From a bacterium (GTDB lineage: Bacteria; Myxococcota_A; Bradymonadia; UBA7976; UBA1532): 64,000 nucleotides of DNA. Below, piece after piece: positions 8,830 to 17,572 of the stretch. The stretch is from positions 1 to 64,000 of the forward strand of contig JAUHYW010000016.1 in the NCBI GenBank assembly GCA_030426085.1. Reading direction: 5' to 3'. The stretch's first letter is position 1. Each line of letters begins with the position of its first letter. The notes beneath the pieces are model-generated. The model ran no database searches, was not told the DNA's origin, and saw only the letters and a program-made list of their open reading frames with translations. The translations under genes and the position numbers were made by a program.

Positions 8830-9687
8830 GTGAAGTCCATCGCGGAGTTGCAGGCCAAGGCGGCGGTGCTGATCGAGGCGTTGCCCCACATCCAGCGGTT
8901 CGCCGGCGAGACCCTCGTGGTCAAGTACGGGGGGCACGCGATGACCGATCCCGAGGCGGCGAAGAGCTTCGCCCGGGATGTCGTGTTGCTGCGCTCGGTG
9001 GGCATCGATGTGGTGGTGGTGCACGGCGGCGGGCCCCAGATCCAGGCGGCGCTCGACCGGCTGGGCATCCCCTCGACCCGCGAGATGGGCCACCGGGTGA
9101 CCGACGACGCCACGATGGAGGTCGTGCGCATGGTGCTCGTCGGGCAGGTGGCCCAGGAGATCGTCACCCGCATCAATCAGGCCGGCGGCCGGGCCATCGG
9201 GCTGTCGGGGGCCGACGGCAACCTGCTGCGGGGGCGCAAGCTGCTCATCGAGGGGCACGACATCGGCCGGGTGGGCGAGGTGGTCGAGGTCGACGACACC
9301 GAGCTGCGGCTGCTGACCGGGGGCGGCTTCATCCCGGTGGTGACCCCGGTCGCGGTCGACGCGGACGGTGAGCCGCTCAACGTCAACGCCGATCTGGGCG
9401 CCAGCGCGGTCGCCGGGCACCTGAAGGCGCGCAAGCTGCTGCTGATGACCGACATCGAGGGGGTGCGGGGGGCCGACGGCGCGGTCATCAGCACCCTCGA
9501 TCACCGGGACGTGCCCCGTCTGATCGACGAGGGGGTCATCGCCGGGGGCATGATCCCCAAGCTGCACTGCGCGACCGAGGCGCTGGCGGCGGGGGTCTCG
9601 AAGGTGCACATCGTCGACGGCCGGGTGCGCCACGCGGTGCTGCTCGAGCTGTTCACCGACGCCGGCGTCGGCACCGAGGTGGTCTGA
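8830..9687 (+). CDS. argB: Acetylglutamate kinase (arginine biosynthesis)
   Basis: 285 residues from the GTG at 8830, which has a good AAAGGAG site six bases upstream. An in-frame start at 8785 overlapping hslU is less likely. ArgB phosphorylates N-acetylglutamate, the second step of arginine synthesis. Family marks are TLVVKYGGHAM, DVVVVHGGGPQI, GHRVTD, the NVNADLGA nucleotide/substrate segment and GGMIPKLHCA. The N-terminal helix that in arginine-inhibited ArgB links dimers into hexamers is present (KSIAELQAKAAVLIEALPHIQRFAG), so feedback control by arginine is plausible. 41 bases downstream of hslU, probably same operon. Confidence 0.97.
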   Translation: MKSIAELQAKAAVLIEALPHIQRFAGETLVVKYGGHAMTDPEAAKSFARDVVLLRSVGIDVVVVHGGGPQIQAALDRLGIPSTREMGHRVTDDATMEVVRMVLVGQVAQEIVTRINQAGGRAIGLSGADGNLLRGRKLLIEGHDIGRVGEVVEVDDTELRLLTGGGFIPVVTPVAVDADGEPLNVNADLGASAVAGHLKARKLLLMTDIEGVRGADGAVISTLDHRDVPRLIDEGVIAGGMIPKLHCATEALAAGVSKVHIVDGRVRHAVLLELFTDAGVGTEVV

Positions 9688-10203
9688 ATGCCGACGGGGT
9701 TCTGGATCGCGCTGTCCCTGGGGGCGGCGGTGGTGGCGGTCTACCTGTACTGGCGGGTGGGGCCGCTGCTGTTCGGGGTCGCCCGGTCGGGGGACAGCAC
9801 GGACAAGCGGGTGCGCAAGTGGAACAGCTTCATCGCGCCGCTCATCCGCAAGATGCTCGACGAGCCGCTGGTCGTCGCCGAGGCCCACACCTTCACCGAC
9901 GCCGACGGGCGGCCGCGCACGCTGGCGACCTGGACGATGGTGCCGTCGGTGCTGCCCGACACCGACTTCGTGGCCATCGCCCGCCCCGACGGCGAGGGCG
10001 CGCGCCCCGAGGTGGTGGCCATCGCCGAGGGCGAGGCCCTGCGGGCGCTGCTCGGGGAGAAGGCGCAGGATCAGGAGATGTGGGGCCACCGGACCTGGAT
10101 CCAGGTGTGGCCCGAGGACATCGACCTCGACGCGGTGGTGAAGAAGCTGACCCCGGTCGATGTGTTCCGCGAGCGGCACGGGTTCGACGTCGGCGGCGGG
10201 TAG
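9688..10203 (+). CDS. Unknown membrane-anchored protein between argB and argD
   Basis: 171 residues; its ATG follows the argB stop with no gap. Residues 4-24 form one membrane helix (FWIALSLGAAVVAVYLYW). The rest is soluble and hydrophilic with alternating beta and helix and no motif I know; it has no Cys. Orientation rules suggest the soluble part is in the cytoplasm, as Arg/Lys follow the helix. It sits inside an otherwise clean arginine-biosynthesis run, so it is co-expressed with ArgB, ArgD and ArgF, but a metabolic role is not evident. Confidence 0.8.
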   Translation: MPTGFWIALSLGAAVVAVYLYWRVGPLLFGVARSGDSTDKRVRKWNSFIAPLIRKMLDEPLVVAEAHTFTDADGRPRTLATWTMVPSVLPDTDFVAIARPDGEGARPEVVAIAEGEALRALLGEKAQDQEMWGHRTWIQVWPEDIDLDAVVKKLTPVDVFRERHGFDVGGG

Positions 10204-10271
10204 CCGGGCGTATCCCCCGGGGGCCGAGTGTGCTTCAATGCCCGCCTCGTTTTGATCCCGAGGGAGGCGCG

Positions 10272-11492
10272 ATGAGCAGCCAGGCCGACGTCGTCGAGCG
10301 GGCCTACGCCGTCACCACCACCAACTATCGCCCGGCGCCCATCGTCTTCGAGCGGGGCGAGGGCATGTGGCTGTACGACGCCGAGGGCCGGCGCTATCTG
10401 GACTTCGCCGCCGGCATCGCGGTCAGCGCGCTGGGCCACAACCACCCGGCGCTGACGGCGGCCATCGCCGAGCAGGCCCGGGCGCTGCTGCACGTCAGCA
10501 ACTTGTGGATCAACCGCCCGGCGGTCGAGCTGATGGAGGCCCTGACCGCCCGCTGCTTCGCCGATCGGGTCTTCTTCTCGAACAGCGGGGCCGAGGCGAT
10601 CGAGGCGGCGCTGAAGCTGGCCCGGCGCTCCATGCAGGCGGTGCGCGGTGAGGATCGCTTCCGCTTCGTATGCGCCGAGGGCAGCTTCCACGGGCGCACC
10701 TGGGCCGCCATCAGCGCGACCGGTCAGCCCAAGTATCACGCCGGCTTCGCCCCGCTGGTGCCCGGTTTCGATCATGTGCCCTTCGGCGACGCGGCGGCGG
10801 TCGAGGCGGCCATCACCGACGAGACGGCGGGGGTGCTCGTCGAGCCCATCCAGGGCGAGGGCGGGATATTGGTGCCGCCCGAGGGCTACCTCGAGGCGCT
10901 GCGCGCGATCTGCGATCGGCGGGGTGTCCTGCTCATCCTCGACGAGGTGCAGACCGGCGTGGCCCGCACCGGGGCGTGGTTCGCCCATCAGCACACGAAG
11001 GCGACCCCCGACATCATGGCGCTGGCCAAGGGCCTCGGCGGGGGGGTGCCCATCGGGGCGATGCTGTGCACCGAAGAGGTGGGGCGGGGCTTCGTGCCCG
11101 GGGTGCACGCGAGCACCTTCGGCGGCAACCCCCTGGTGTGCCGCGCGGCCCTGGCGGTGCTGCGCACGATCGAGGAGGACGGGTTGGTGCAGAGCGCGGA
11201 GGCGGTGGGCGAGCTGCTCGGGGCCGGGCTCGATGATCTGGCGGGCACGGTCGAGGGCGCCGTCGAGGGCCGGGGCCTGGGGCTGATGCGGGCCCTGGCG
11301 GTGGATCCGGCGGTGATCGATCGGGGCGCGGTCAAGGCGGCCTGCGAGGCCCGGGGGCTGCTGATCACGCTCGCCGGGCCCGACGCCTTGCGGCTCACCC
11401 CGCCGCTGATCGCGGGGCCGGCTCATGTCGAGCAGGCGCTGGACATCTTGCGCGACGCGCTGACGTCGGTCGGCGCCGAGGAGGCGAAGTGA
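10272..11492 (+). CDS. argD: Acetylornithine aminotransferase
   Basis: 406 residues from the ATG at 10272, with GGGAGG upstream. A class-III PLP aminotransferase that converts N-acetylglutamate semialdehyde to N-acetylornithine using glutamate. Visible are the opening FERGEGMWLYDAEGRRYLDF, the FFSNSGAEAIEAALKLARR segment, the ILDEVQTGVARTG cofactor motif, and the PLP lysine K253 in LAKGLGGGVPIGA. The final Gly/Thr segment for the phosphate is in HASTFGGNPL. Family members can also act on succinyl-diaminopimelate or ornithine; neighbours argB and argF fix the role as arginine. It overlaps argF by 4 bases. Confidence 0.95.
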   Translation: MSSQADVVERAYAVTTTNYRPAPIVFERGEGMWLYDAEGRRYLDFAAGIAVSALGHNHPALTAAIAEQARALLHVSNLWINRPAVELMEALTARCFADRVFFSNSGAEAIEAALKLARRSMQAVRGEDRFRFVCAEGSFHGRTWAAISATGQPKYHAGFAPLVPGFDHVPFGDAAAVEAAITDETAGVLVEPIQGEGGILVPPEGYLEALRAICDRRGVLLILDEVQTGVARTGAWFAHQHTKATPDIMALAKGLGGGVPIGAMLCTEEVGRGFVPGVHASTFGGNPLVCRAALAVLRTIEEDGLVQSAEAVGELLGAGLDDLAGTVEGAVEGRGLGLMRALAVDPAVIDRGAVKAACEARGLLITLAGPDALRLTPPLIAGPAHVEQALDILRDALTSVGAEEAK

Positions 11493-12433
11493 AGGCCGCA
11501 GAGACCGATGGGCCCCGCCACCTGCTGTCGCTGCTCGACCTGAGCGCGGCCGAGATCCGGGGGCTGTTGGCCCTGGGGCAGTCGATGGCCGACGGCGCCG
11601 GCCCCGCACGCCCGCTGGCCGGGCGCACCCTGGGCATGCTGTTCACCAAGGCCAGCACCCGGACCCGGGTCAGCTTCGAGGTGGGCATGTACCAGCTCGG
11701 CGGGCACCCGCTGATGCTCAGCGCCCGCGACACCCAGATCGGCCGCGGGGAGGGGGTGCGGGACACCGCCACGGTGCTGGGGCGCTATGTCGACGGCCTC
11801 ATGATCCGCACGTTCGAGCAGGCCGAGGTCGAGGAGTACGCGGCCCACGCCGGGGTGCCGGTGATCAACGGCCTCACCGACCGGGTTCACCCGTGCCAGC
11901 TCCTGGCCGATCTGCTCACCTGCCGCCAGGTCTTCGGGGCCGAGGCCCTCGCCGGGATGCGGGTGGTCTACGTCGGTGACGGCAACAACATGGCCCGCTC
12001 GTGGCTGCACGCCTCGACCCGGCTGGGCTTCGAGCTGGTGCTGTGCTCGCCCGAGGGTTACCGGCTGGGCAACCTCGAGGTGCACCGGGCCCGCAACGCC
12101 GGGGCCCGGGTCGTCGAGGAGGACGATCCGAAGGCGGCCGCCGCCGGCTGCCGGGTGGTGACCACCGACACCTGGATCAGCATGGGCCAGGAGGACCGCA
12201 AGGCGGCCCGGCAGGTGGCCTTCGCCGGCTACACCGTCGACGACGGGGTGATGCAGGCCGCGGCCGACGACGCGATCTTCCTGCACTGCCTGCCCGCCTA
12301 CCGGGGCTACGAGGTGGTCGAGTCGGTCATCGACGGGCCGCAGTCCCGCATCTACGACGAGGCCGAGAACCGGCTGCACGCCCAGAAGGCGGTGCTCGCG
12401 TGGCTGATGGGCGGCGTCGAGCTGCCCACCTGA
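11489..12433 (+). CDS. argF: Ornithine carbamoyltransferase
   Basis: 314 residues from a GTG that overlaps the argD stop (GTGA). Joins carbamoyl phosphate and ornithine to citrulline. The carbamoyl-phosphate loop is KASTRTRVSFE (STRTR near residue 55), the HPCQ motif is at 134-137, and the ornithine-loop HCLPA starts at 266. The segment DTWISMGQEDRKAARQ matches the usual OTCase SMG loop. Length is normal. It closes the hslV-argF run. The next steps (argG, argH) are not in this window. Confidence 0.96.
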   Translation: MKAAETDGPRHLLSLLDLSAAEIRGLLALGQSMADGAGPARPLAGRTLGMLFTKASTRTRVSFEVGMYQLGGHPLMLSARDTQIGRGEGVRDTATVLGRYVDGLMIRTFEQAEVEEYAAHAGVPVINGLTDRVHPCQLLADLLTCRQVFGAEALAGMRVVYVGDGNNMARSWLHASTRLGFELVLCSPEGYRLGNLEVHRARNAGARVVEEDDPKAAAAGCRVVTTDTWISMGQEDRKAARQVAFAGYTVDDGVMQAAADDAIFLHCLPAYRGYEVVESVIDGPQSRIYDEAENRLHAQKAVLAWLMGGVELPT

Positions 12434-12478
12434 CCCGCGGGGGAGATCGCCGGGGAGGCTGCGACCGGGCCCGCGGGT
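12433..12478 (+). terminator. Inverted repeat after argF
   Basis: ACCCGCGGG (12433-12441) and CCCGCGGGT (12470-12478) form a perfect 9-base-pair inverted repeat around a 28-base spacer, starting at the argF stop codon. It could fold in the transcript end. There is no U-tract, so termination is only a suggestion. Confidence 0.3.
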
Positions 12479-12843
12479 GACGGGCGGATGGCCGGAGAGC
12501 GGCCTGCCCGGGGCGCTTCCTGCCATCGGCCGGACGACGGCCGGGCTCGGCCCGGTGGGGCTCGGGGTGGGTTCCCGGGGCCCGAGCGGGGCGGCCGATG
12601 GCCCCGAAACCCGCATTCCGTCGCCGATCGGGGCGAGCGGGCAGCGGTCGAACCCCCCGAAAAATCGGCAGAATCGGCGGAAAAACGCCGGGAGCCGCGA
12701 AAAATCGCCGTTTCCCGGCGAACGGGCCCTTGCAATGCGGACCGAATCCCGTCAGCGTACCGCGCGAGGCGAGCGGAGAACGCGACGTGCTCCGCGCCGA
12801 ACCAGCCTGCAGGCAGCAGACTGCCCCGAGGAGAAGACGAGAG
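12434..12843. other. Gene-free stretch before the HU gene
   Basis: About 410 bases without a credible gene. It holds the inverted repeat next to argF, a GC-rich middle, the phased A-tracts at 12660-12704, and a weak promoter-like TTGCAA (12730-12735) without a good -10. The bases just before the HU start include GAGGAGAAG, its ribosome site. Confidence 0.6.
12656..12710. promoter_or_regulatory. Three phased A5 tracts in GC palindromic flanks
   Basis: AAAAA occurs at 12660-12664, 12681-12685 and 12700-12704, centres 21 and 19 bases apart, that is two helical turns. Each copy is framed by G/C that pair across it (for example CGGAAAAACGCCG). In a region this rich in GC such runs stand out. Phased A-tracts bend DNA, and HU prefers bent DNA, so self-control of the HU gene is a reasonable guess. 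Confidence 0.5.
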
Positions 12844-13122
12844 ATGAACAAAGCTGAACTGATCGCCGCGATTCAGGAAAACACCAACGAGCAGAAGGCC
12901 ACCATCAGTCGGGTCCTGGACGGCACCATCGAGGCCATCCAGAACGCGCTGGTCGAGGGTGAGAACGTGGTGCTGATCGGCTTCGGGACCTTCGAGGTCC
13001 GCAAGCGGTCGGCCCGCCAGGGGCGCAACCCGCGCACCGGTGAGCCCATCCAGATCGCCGCCAGCACCTCGGCCGGCTTCAAGCCCGGCAAGGCCCTCAA
13101 GGACGCGCTCAACGACAAGTGA
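12844..13122 (+). CDS. hup: DNA-binding protein HU
   Basis: 92 residues, the standard HU size. Helical dimer base MNKAELIAAIQENTNEQKA, the GFGTFEVRKRSARQGRNP beta-arm entry, RNPRTGEPIQIAASTSAGFKPGKALKD with the intercalating-tip Pro in RNPRTGE (N-P) and the closing FKPGKALKDALN. It coats and bends DNA as a dimer. IHF is less likely because it would usually differ in the arm and C-terminus. Strong GAGGAG ribosome site, single-gene unit. Confidence 0.96.
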   Translation: MNKAELIAAIQENTNEQKATISRVLDGTIEAIQNALVEGENVVLIGFGTFEVRKRSARQGRNPRTGEPIQIAASTSAGFKPGKALKDALNDK

Positions 13123-13165
13123 CACGCCCGGGTCTCTGACCCGCTGCGTGCCTCCCGCCCCCGCC

Positions 13166-13193
13166 GCGCGGGCCCGATGTCCGGGCCCGGCGC
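13166..13193 (+). terminator. Hairpin after the HU gene
   Basis: GCGCGGGCCCG (13166-13176), loop ATGTC, CGGGCCC plus GCGC (13182-13193) with a single bulged G. An 11-pair stem of almost pure G/C, 44 bases after the HU stop. No U-tract, as is common in high-GC genomes. Confidence 0.45.
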
Positions 13194-13248
13194 GCGCCCC
13201 GCTCCCCCGACCGTGCTCTCGCGTCCGCCCCTGAGATATGGTGCAGCG

Positions 13249-14343
13249 GTGCGCGCTCTCCATCCATCCTCGCTGGCCCTGGTCGGGCTCTTGCTGTCGT
13301 CTGCGGCCCACGCCCGCGGCTATCGCATCGATCAGGTGCCGGGGGGCCACACCTTCGAGTGCTACATGTGCCACTACCGGCAGCCGTTCACCCGGCTGAC
13401 GGTCTTCGGGCGCGACGTGCGCGACCACCTGCTGTTTCGGGAGGACTACCCCGAAGAGCTGCCCATCGGGTTCTTCGTCGGCGAGGAGGGCAACGCCGAC
13501 TGGGCCGCGCTCGCGCTGCTCGACTCCGACGGCGACGGCTACACCAACGGCGAGGAGCTGGGTGATCCGGAGGGGGTCTTCTACTTCCTCGATCCGCAGC
13601 CGGATTGGCCGTTCACCCGGCCCGACCTGCCCGACGACTTCCCCTGCGGCAGCGGCACGGTCGAGGGCCCCGAGGCGTGCGACGGCGACGCCTTCGCCGG
13701 GGCGACCTGCGCCGACTTCGGGTTTCCGGGTGGGGCGCTGGCCTGCCGGGCCGACTGCACGATCGATCCGAGCGGCTGCACGCCGTGCGGCGACGGCGTC
13801 CTGGATCCGGGGGAGCAGTGCGACGGCCCGGTGGACGCGGTCTGCGGGCCAGGGCTGGTCGGCGAGGTGCGCTGCGTCGAGTGCCGGCTGGACGACAGCG
13901 ACTGCATGCTGCCGCCGGACGCGGCCCTGCCCGACGCGGCCCTGCCCGACGCGGCCCTGCCCGATGCGGCCCTGCCCGACGCGGCCCTGCCCGACGCGCA
14001 GCTCGAGCCGGATGGCATGCCCGACGCCGCGGTCGATGACGCCGCCGCCGACGCGGTGGCCGACGCGGTGGCCGACGCCTTCGACCGCGGCCCGCCCGAC
14101 GCCACGCCCGCGGTCGATGACGGGGCAGGGGACGCCGCCCCGCCGATCGACGGGCCGCCGGACGTCTTCGCCCGCGACCCCGGCCCCACGCTGGACGCGG
14201 CGCTCGACGGGCCGCTGGACGACGCCCCGCCCGATCCGGGCGCGATGGGTGACTGCCGCCTCGATCCCACCCGGCGCGGGGGCGGCCCGTGGGCGCTGCT
14301 GCTGCTGGTCCTCGGCCGGCTTCTGCTGACCCGGCGGGGGTGA
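13249..14343 (+). CDS. Secreted CxxCH protein with acidic repeat and C-terminal anchor
   Basis: 364 residues from the GTG at 13249; an earlier in-frame start at 13177 is less likely because the signal peptide begins at the GTG. Residues 1-23 are a signal peptide (LALVGLLLSSAAHA). A CYMCH motif near residue 39 is a CxxCH haem site. A DSDGDGYTNGEELGDP calcium-type loop follows, then two Cys-rich CGDGVLDPGEQCDG-like modules as in DUF4215 surface proteins of myxobacteria. Next is a tandem ALPDA repeat, a long Asp/Ala/Pro linker, and a tail with one hydrophobic stretch (WALLLLVLGRLLL) ending TRRG, like a surface-sorting tail. Probably a cell-surface protein. Whether one haem is bound is uncertain. 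Confidence 0.75.
   Translation: MRALHPSSLALVGLLLSSAAHARGYRIDQVPGGHTFECYMCHYRQPFTRLTVFGRDVRDHLLFREDYPEELPIGFFVGEEGNADWAALALLDSDGDGYTNGEELGDPEGVFYFLDPQPDWPFTRPDLPDDFPCGSGTVEGPEACDGDAFAGATCADFGFPGGALACRADCTIDPSGCTPCGDGVLDPGEQCDGPVDAVCGPGLVGEVRCVECRLDDSDCMLPPDAALPDAALPDAALPDAALPDAALPDAQLEPDGMPDAAVDDAAADAVADAVADAFDRGPPDATPAVDDGAGDAAPPIDGPPDVFARDPGPTLDAALDGPLDDAPPDPGAMGDCRLDPTRRGGGPWALLLLVLGRLLLTRRG
13918..13998 (+). repeat. 15-base tandem repeat within the secreted CxxCH gene
   Basis: CTGCCCGACGCGGCC recurs in tandem about five times, in frame, encoding LPDAA. One copy has GAT for GAC. It is a coding minisatellite and likely varies in length between strains. Confidence 0.85.
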
Positions 14344-14375
14344 TAGCGTCGGCTGCCGACCGGTGAGGAGCCGCC

Positions 14376-15857
14376 ATGCGAATGCCCGAGTACGACGATC
14401 TGGACGCCACCGGCCTCGCCGCGCTGGTCCGCGCGGGCGAGGTCTCGCCGGCCGAGCTGCTCGAGGCGGCCATCGAGCGCATCGAGGTCCGCGACCCGGC
14501 CCTCGGCGCGGTGGTCGACCGGCTCGACGCCCGGGCCCGCGCCCGGGTCGACGACCTGCCCGACGGCCCCCTGCGGGGGGTGCCGTTCATGCTCAAGGAT
14601 CTCAAGATCCAGCTCGCCGGCACGGTGACGACCAACAGCACGAAGCTGCGCGTCGGCCGGGTCTCGGAGCGGTCGAGCGCGCTCGCCGAGCGCTACGAGG
14701 CGGCGGGCATGCAGATCGTGGGCAAGACCAACACCCCCGAGTTCGGCATCATGGGCATCACCGAGCCCGACCTGCGCGACCCCTGCCGCAACCCGTGGAA
14801 CACCGATCACACGCCGGGCGGCAGCTCCGGGGGCTCGGCCTCGGCGGTGGCGGCCCGCATCGTGCCCGCGGCCCACGCGGGGGACGGCGGGGGGTCCATC
14901 CGCATCCCGGCCTCGGCCTGCGGGCTCGTCGGGCTCAAGCCGACCCGGGGCCGGGTGACCATGGCGCCCTTCGCCGCCGAGTCGTGGAACGGCTTCGTGC
15001 AGGAGCACGTCGTCACCCGCACGGTGCGCGACTCGGCGCTGCTGCTCGACGTCGCCGACCAGCCGACGCCGGGCGAGCCCTACGCCGCGCCGCCCCACGC
15101 CGGGGCCTGGGTCGACGAGGTGGGCGCCGATCCCGGTAAGCTGCGCGTCGCCCTGCACCGGGGCGCGTTGTACGCCGACGAGACCCACCCCGAGTGCCTC
15201 GCGGCGGTCGACGCGGCGGCCAAGGCCCTCGAAGAGCTGGGGCACGAGGTGGTCGAGGCGTGCCCCGCGGTGGACGTGCCCCGGATGGTGCGGGCCTACT
15301 TCACCGTCGTGGCGAGCAACATCGCGTGGTTCTGCCAGGAGACCGCCCGCGAGGCGGGCCGCCGGCTGTCGGGCGCGCACTTCGAGTCGGCGACCTGGCT
15401 GCTCGCGCTCATCGGCCGCTCGACGCCGGCCCCGGCGCTCATCGACGCCCAGGCGGCCATCAACCGCGCCGCCCGCGAGACGGCGGCCTTCTTCGCGCAG
15501 TACGACGCCTTCGTCTGCCCGACGATGGCCCAGCCGCCGGTGAAGGTGGGCCAGCTCGCGCTTTCGAAGGGCGAGGCGCTCCAGGTGGGGCTGCTCAAGA
15601 CGCTGCCGTTCAAGGCGCTGCTCGACGTCGCGCTCGACAAGATGGGCGGCGACAAGCTGGCCTATACCCCCAACACCCAGCTCTTCAACCAGACCGGGCA
15701 GCCGGCGATCTCGCTGCCGCTGCACTGGAGCGCCGACGGGCTGCCCATCGGGGTCCAGATCGCGGCGCCGTTCGGCGGCGAGGGGCGGCTGCTGCGGCTC
15801 GCGGCCCAGCTCGAAGAGGCCCGCCCTTGGGCCCATCGGCGCCCGCCGGGGGTGTGA
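14376..15857 (+). CDS. Amidase-signature hydrolase
   Basis: 493 residues. Ser-cisSer-Lys amidase of the amidase-signature family: Lys74 in [10 protein letters not shown], Ser150/Ser151 in [11 protein letters not shown], nucleophile Ser174 in [11 protein letters not shown], then [13 protein letters not shown]. These enzymes hydrolyse carboxamides. The substrate cannot be read; it resembles the stand-alone 6-aminohexanoate-dimer-hydrolase-like amidases rather than GatA, because no gatB or gatC is adjacent and it lacks GatA-specific context. No signal peptide, so cytoplasmic. 32 bases after the secreted protein gene. Confidence 0.88.
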   Translation: MRMPEYDDLDATGLAALVRAGEVSPAELLEAAIERIEVRDPALGAVVDRLDARARARVDDLPDGPLRGVPFMLKDLKIQLAGTVTTNSTKLRVGRVSERSSALAERYEAAGMQIVGKTNTPEFGIMGITEPDLRDPCRNPWNTDHTPGGSSGGSASAVAARIVPAAHAGDGGGSIRIPASACGLVGLKPTRGRVTMAPFAAESWNGFVQEHVVTRTVRDSALLLDVADQPTPGEPYAAPPHAGAWVDEVGADPGKLRVALHRGALYADETHPECLAAVDAAAKALEELGHEVVEACPAVDVPRMVRAYFTVVASNIAWFCQETAREAGRRLSGAHFESATWLLALIGRSTPAPALIDAQAAINRAARETAAFFAQYDAFVCPTMAQPPVKVGQLALSKGEALQVGLLKTLPFKALLDVALDKMGGDKLAYTPNTQLFNQTGQPAISLPLHWSADGLPIGVQIAAPFGGEGRLLRLAAQLEEARPWAHRRPPGV

Positions 15858-16073
15858 GCCCCGGCTGTCGCGTCTCCCTGGCACCGGGTGTCGCGCCCGC
15901 TTGACACCCGGCCTCGTCCGACCCGGGCCCGACGCCCCCGAGACACCGCCCGTTCGCCGGCCCGTCACCCTGGCCCGGCGATTGCTGAATGCCGCCCGTC
16001 CATCATCGGGTTTGGGCCGACGAGCCCCCCGATGTTAGGTTTGCAAGTCTGACCCCGATCCACCGGAGCCGAG

Positions 16074-16874
16074 TTGGCCAACGACGCCCGCCTCATCGAA
16101 CGGTACGAGGCCAAGTACCGGATCCCGTCGCGCCTCGTCGCCCCCATCCGGCGGGCGGCGCTGGCGGCGTGTGACCCCGACTCGGCCAACCAGGGCGGGC
16201 GCTACATCATCTCGTCGCTGTACCTCGACACCCGCCACCGCCGGCTGTACCGCGAGACGCTCGACCGGGCCCCCCGCCGCTTCAAGCTGCGGGTGCGGCG
16301 CTACGCCACCGGCGGCAAGTGCTTCCTCGAGGTCAAGCGGCGCATCAAGGGCGTCATCAGCAAGCTGCGGGTGCCCATCCCGATGGGGGCGTGGCCCGGG
16401 GTGGTGCTCGACCCCAGGGTCGCCGCCGACCTCGACCTCAAGCCGCGCGACCGCAAGAACCTCGACGAGTTCGTCTGGCGCTGCATCTCCCTGGCCGCCG
16501 AGCCGACGACGGTCGTGCGCTACGAGCGCGAGGCGTACATCAGCCGCCTCGAGAGCTACGCCCGGGTGACCTTCGACTGGCGGCTGTGCGGGCGGGCCCC
16601 GAGCGGCTGGCAGCTCTCGGTCGAGCCCGGCGACGGGGTCTGGATCCCGGTCGACGCCCCCCGCCGCTTCGGCCTGCCCGAGTCGGGGGTGGTGCTCGAG
16701 CTCAAGGCCGAGACCGCCGTGCCGCTGTGGATGACCGACATCGTGCACCGCTTCGGCCTGCGGCGCAGCGGCTTCAGCAAGTACGCCGCCTGCATCGAGG
16801 CGGTCGATCCCTTCCGTACGTCGGCGGTCCCGAGCCTGCGCCAGCCGTCCCGGGCGCTGATGGGGAGAGCCTGA
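16074..16874 (+). CDS. VTC-domain protein (polyphosphate polymerase-like)
   Basis: 266 residues from a TTG at 16074 with CGGAG upstream; no ATG or GTG fits better. The whole protein is a VTC-type triphosphate-tunnel domain: RYEAKYRIPSRLV at the N-terminus, SSLYLDTRHRRLYRETL, basic tunnel strands FKLRVRRYATGGKCFLEVKR, and EYAYE-like acidic/basic ends. In yeast VTC the domain makes polyphosphate from ATP; in bacteria it is found next to DUF4956, and the product is not firmly established. It has a one-base overlap with the DUF4956 gene (TGATG). Confidence 0.9.
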   Translation: MANDARLIERYEAKYRIPSRLVAPIRRAALAACDPDSANQGGRYIISSLYLDTRHRRLYRETLDRAPRRFKLRVRRYATGGKCFLEVKRRIKGVISKLRVPIPMGAWPGVVLDPRVAADLDLKPRDRKNLDEFVWRCISLAAEPTTVVRYEREAYISRLESYARVTFDWRLCGRAPSGWQLSVEPGDGVWIPVDAPRRFGLPESGVVLELKAETAVPLWMTDIVHRFGLRRSGFSKYAACIEAVDPFRTSAVPSLRQPSRALMGRA

Positions 16875-17569
16875 TGGATCCGCTCGCGCTGTTCGACACC
16901 GGGCTGGGGGCCATCACCCCGGCCCAGGCGGCGCTGTCGCTGATGATGGCCTTCGTGCTGGCCAAGGGCGTCGCCTTCGCCTACGAGCTGACCTACGACG
17001 GCCTCTCGTACAACCGCAGCTTCGTGCAGTCGCTGGTGCTCGGCGGGCTGGTGGCCTGCATCCTGATGATGGCCATCGGCGACAACCTCGCCCGGGGGCT
17101 GGGCATATTGGGCACGATGGCGCTGGTGCGCTTCCGCACCAACGTGCGCGAGTCGCGGGATCTCATCTTCATGTTCGCCGCGCTCGCGGTGGGGGTCGCC
17201 GCCGGGGTGCGGGCCTACGCGGTCGCGATGGCCGGCACCGTCGCCTTCGGGCTGGCCGCCGGCTGGGTCTCGTGGACGCCCTTCGCCCGCCGGGTGCGCT
17301 TCGACGGCCTGCTGCGCTTCTGGCTGCCCCGGGGCGACGAGAGCGAGGACGCGCCCGCGGCCCGGGTCCGGGCGGTGCTCGACCGCCACTGCCGCCGCTT
17401 CACCCTCGTCGCGCTGCGTGACGTGGCCCAGGGCGAGACCCTCGAATATGCCTACCAGGTCGCGCTGCGCCACCCCGAGAAGGGCGATCGCCTCGTCGAG
17501 GCGCTCGGCGCGGTGGACGGCCTGAGCGGACTGAGCCTGCTGCTGCAGGACGCACACACCGAGCTGTAG
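16874..17569 (+). CDS. DUF4956 membrane protein
   Basis: 231 residues. Three to four membrane helices in the first 130 residues (about 17-36, 47-70, 90-115, 118-135), with the family block GILGTMALVRFRTNVRESRDLIFMFAALAVGV between helices. A soluble C-terminal domain of about 90 residues follows. DUF4956 regularly accompanies VTC-domain genes in bacteria, so the two very likely form one membrane complex: VTC on the cytoplasmic side and this protein as the channel or anchor. Coupled to the VTC gene by a one-base overlap. Confidence 0.9.
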   Translation: MDPLALFDTGLGAITPAQAALSLMMAFVLAKGVAFAYELTYDGLSYNRSFVQSLVLGGLVACILMMAIGDNLARGLGILGTMALVRFRTNVRESRDLIFMFAALAVGVAAGVRAYAVAMAGTVAFGLAAGWVSWTPFARRVRFDGLLRFWLPRGDESEDAPAARVRAVLDRHCRRFTLVALRDVAQGETLEYAYQVALRHPEKGDRLVEALGAVDGLSGLSLLLQDAHTEL

Positions 17570-17572
17570 TCG

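Noticed and set aside
13918-13998. 15-base direct repeats
   Set aside because: In-frame LPDAA codon repeat of a surface protein, not a regulatory or CRISPR array.
15901-15929. TTGACA upstream of the VTC gene as its promoter
   Set aside because: No acceptable -10 at 16-18 bases (GGGCCC) and it lies 170 bases from the start; may be chance.
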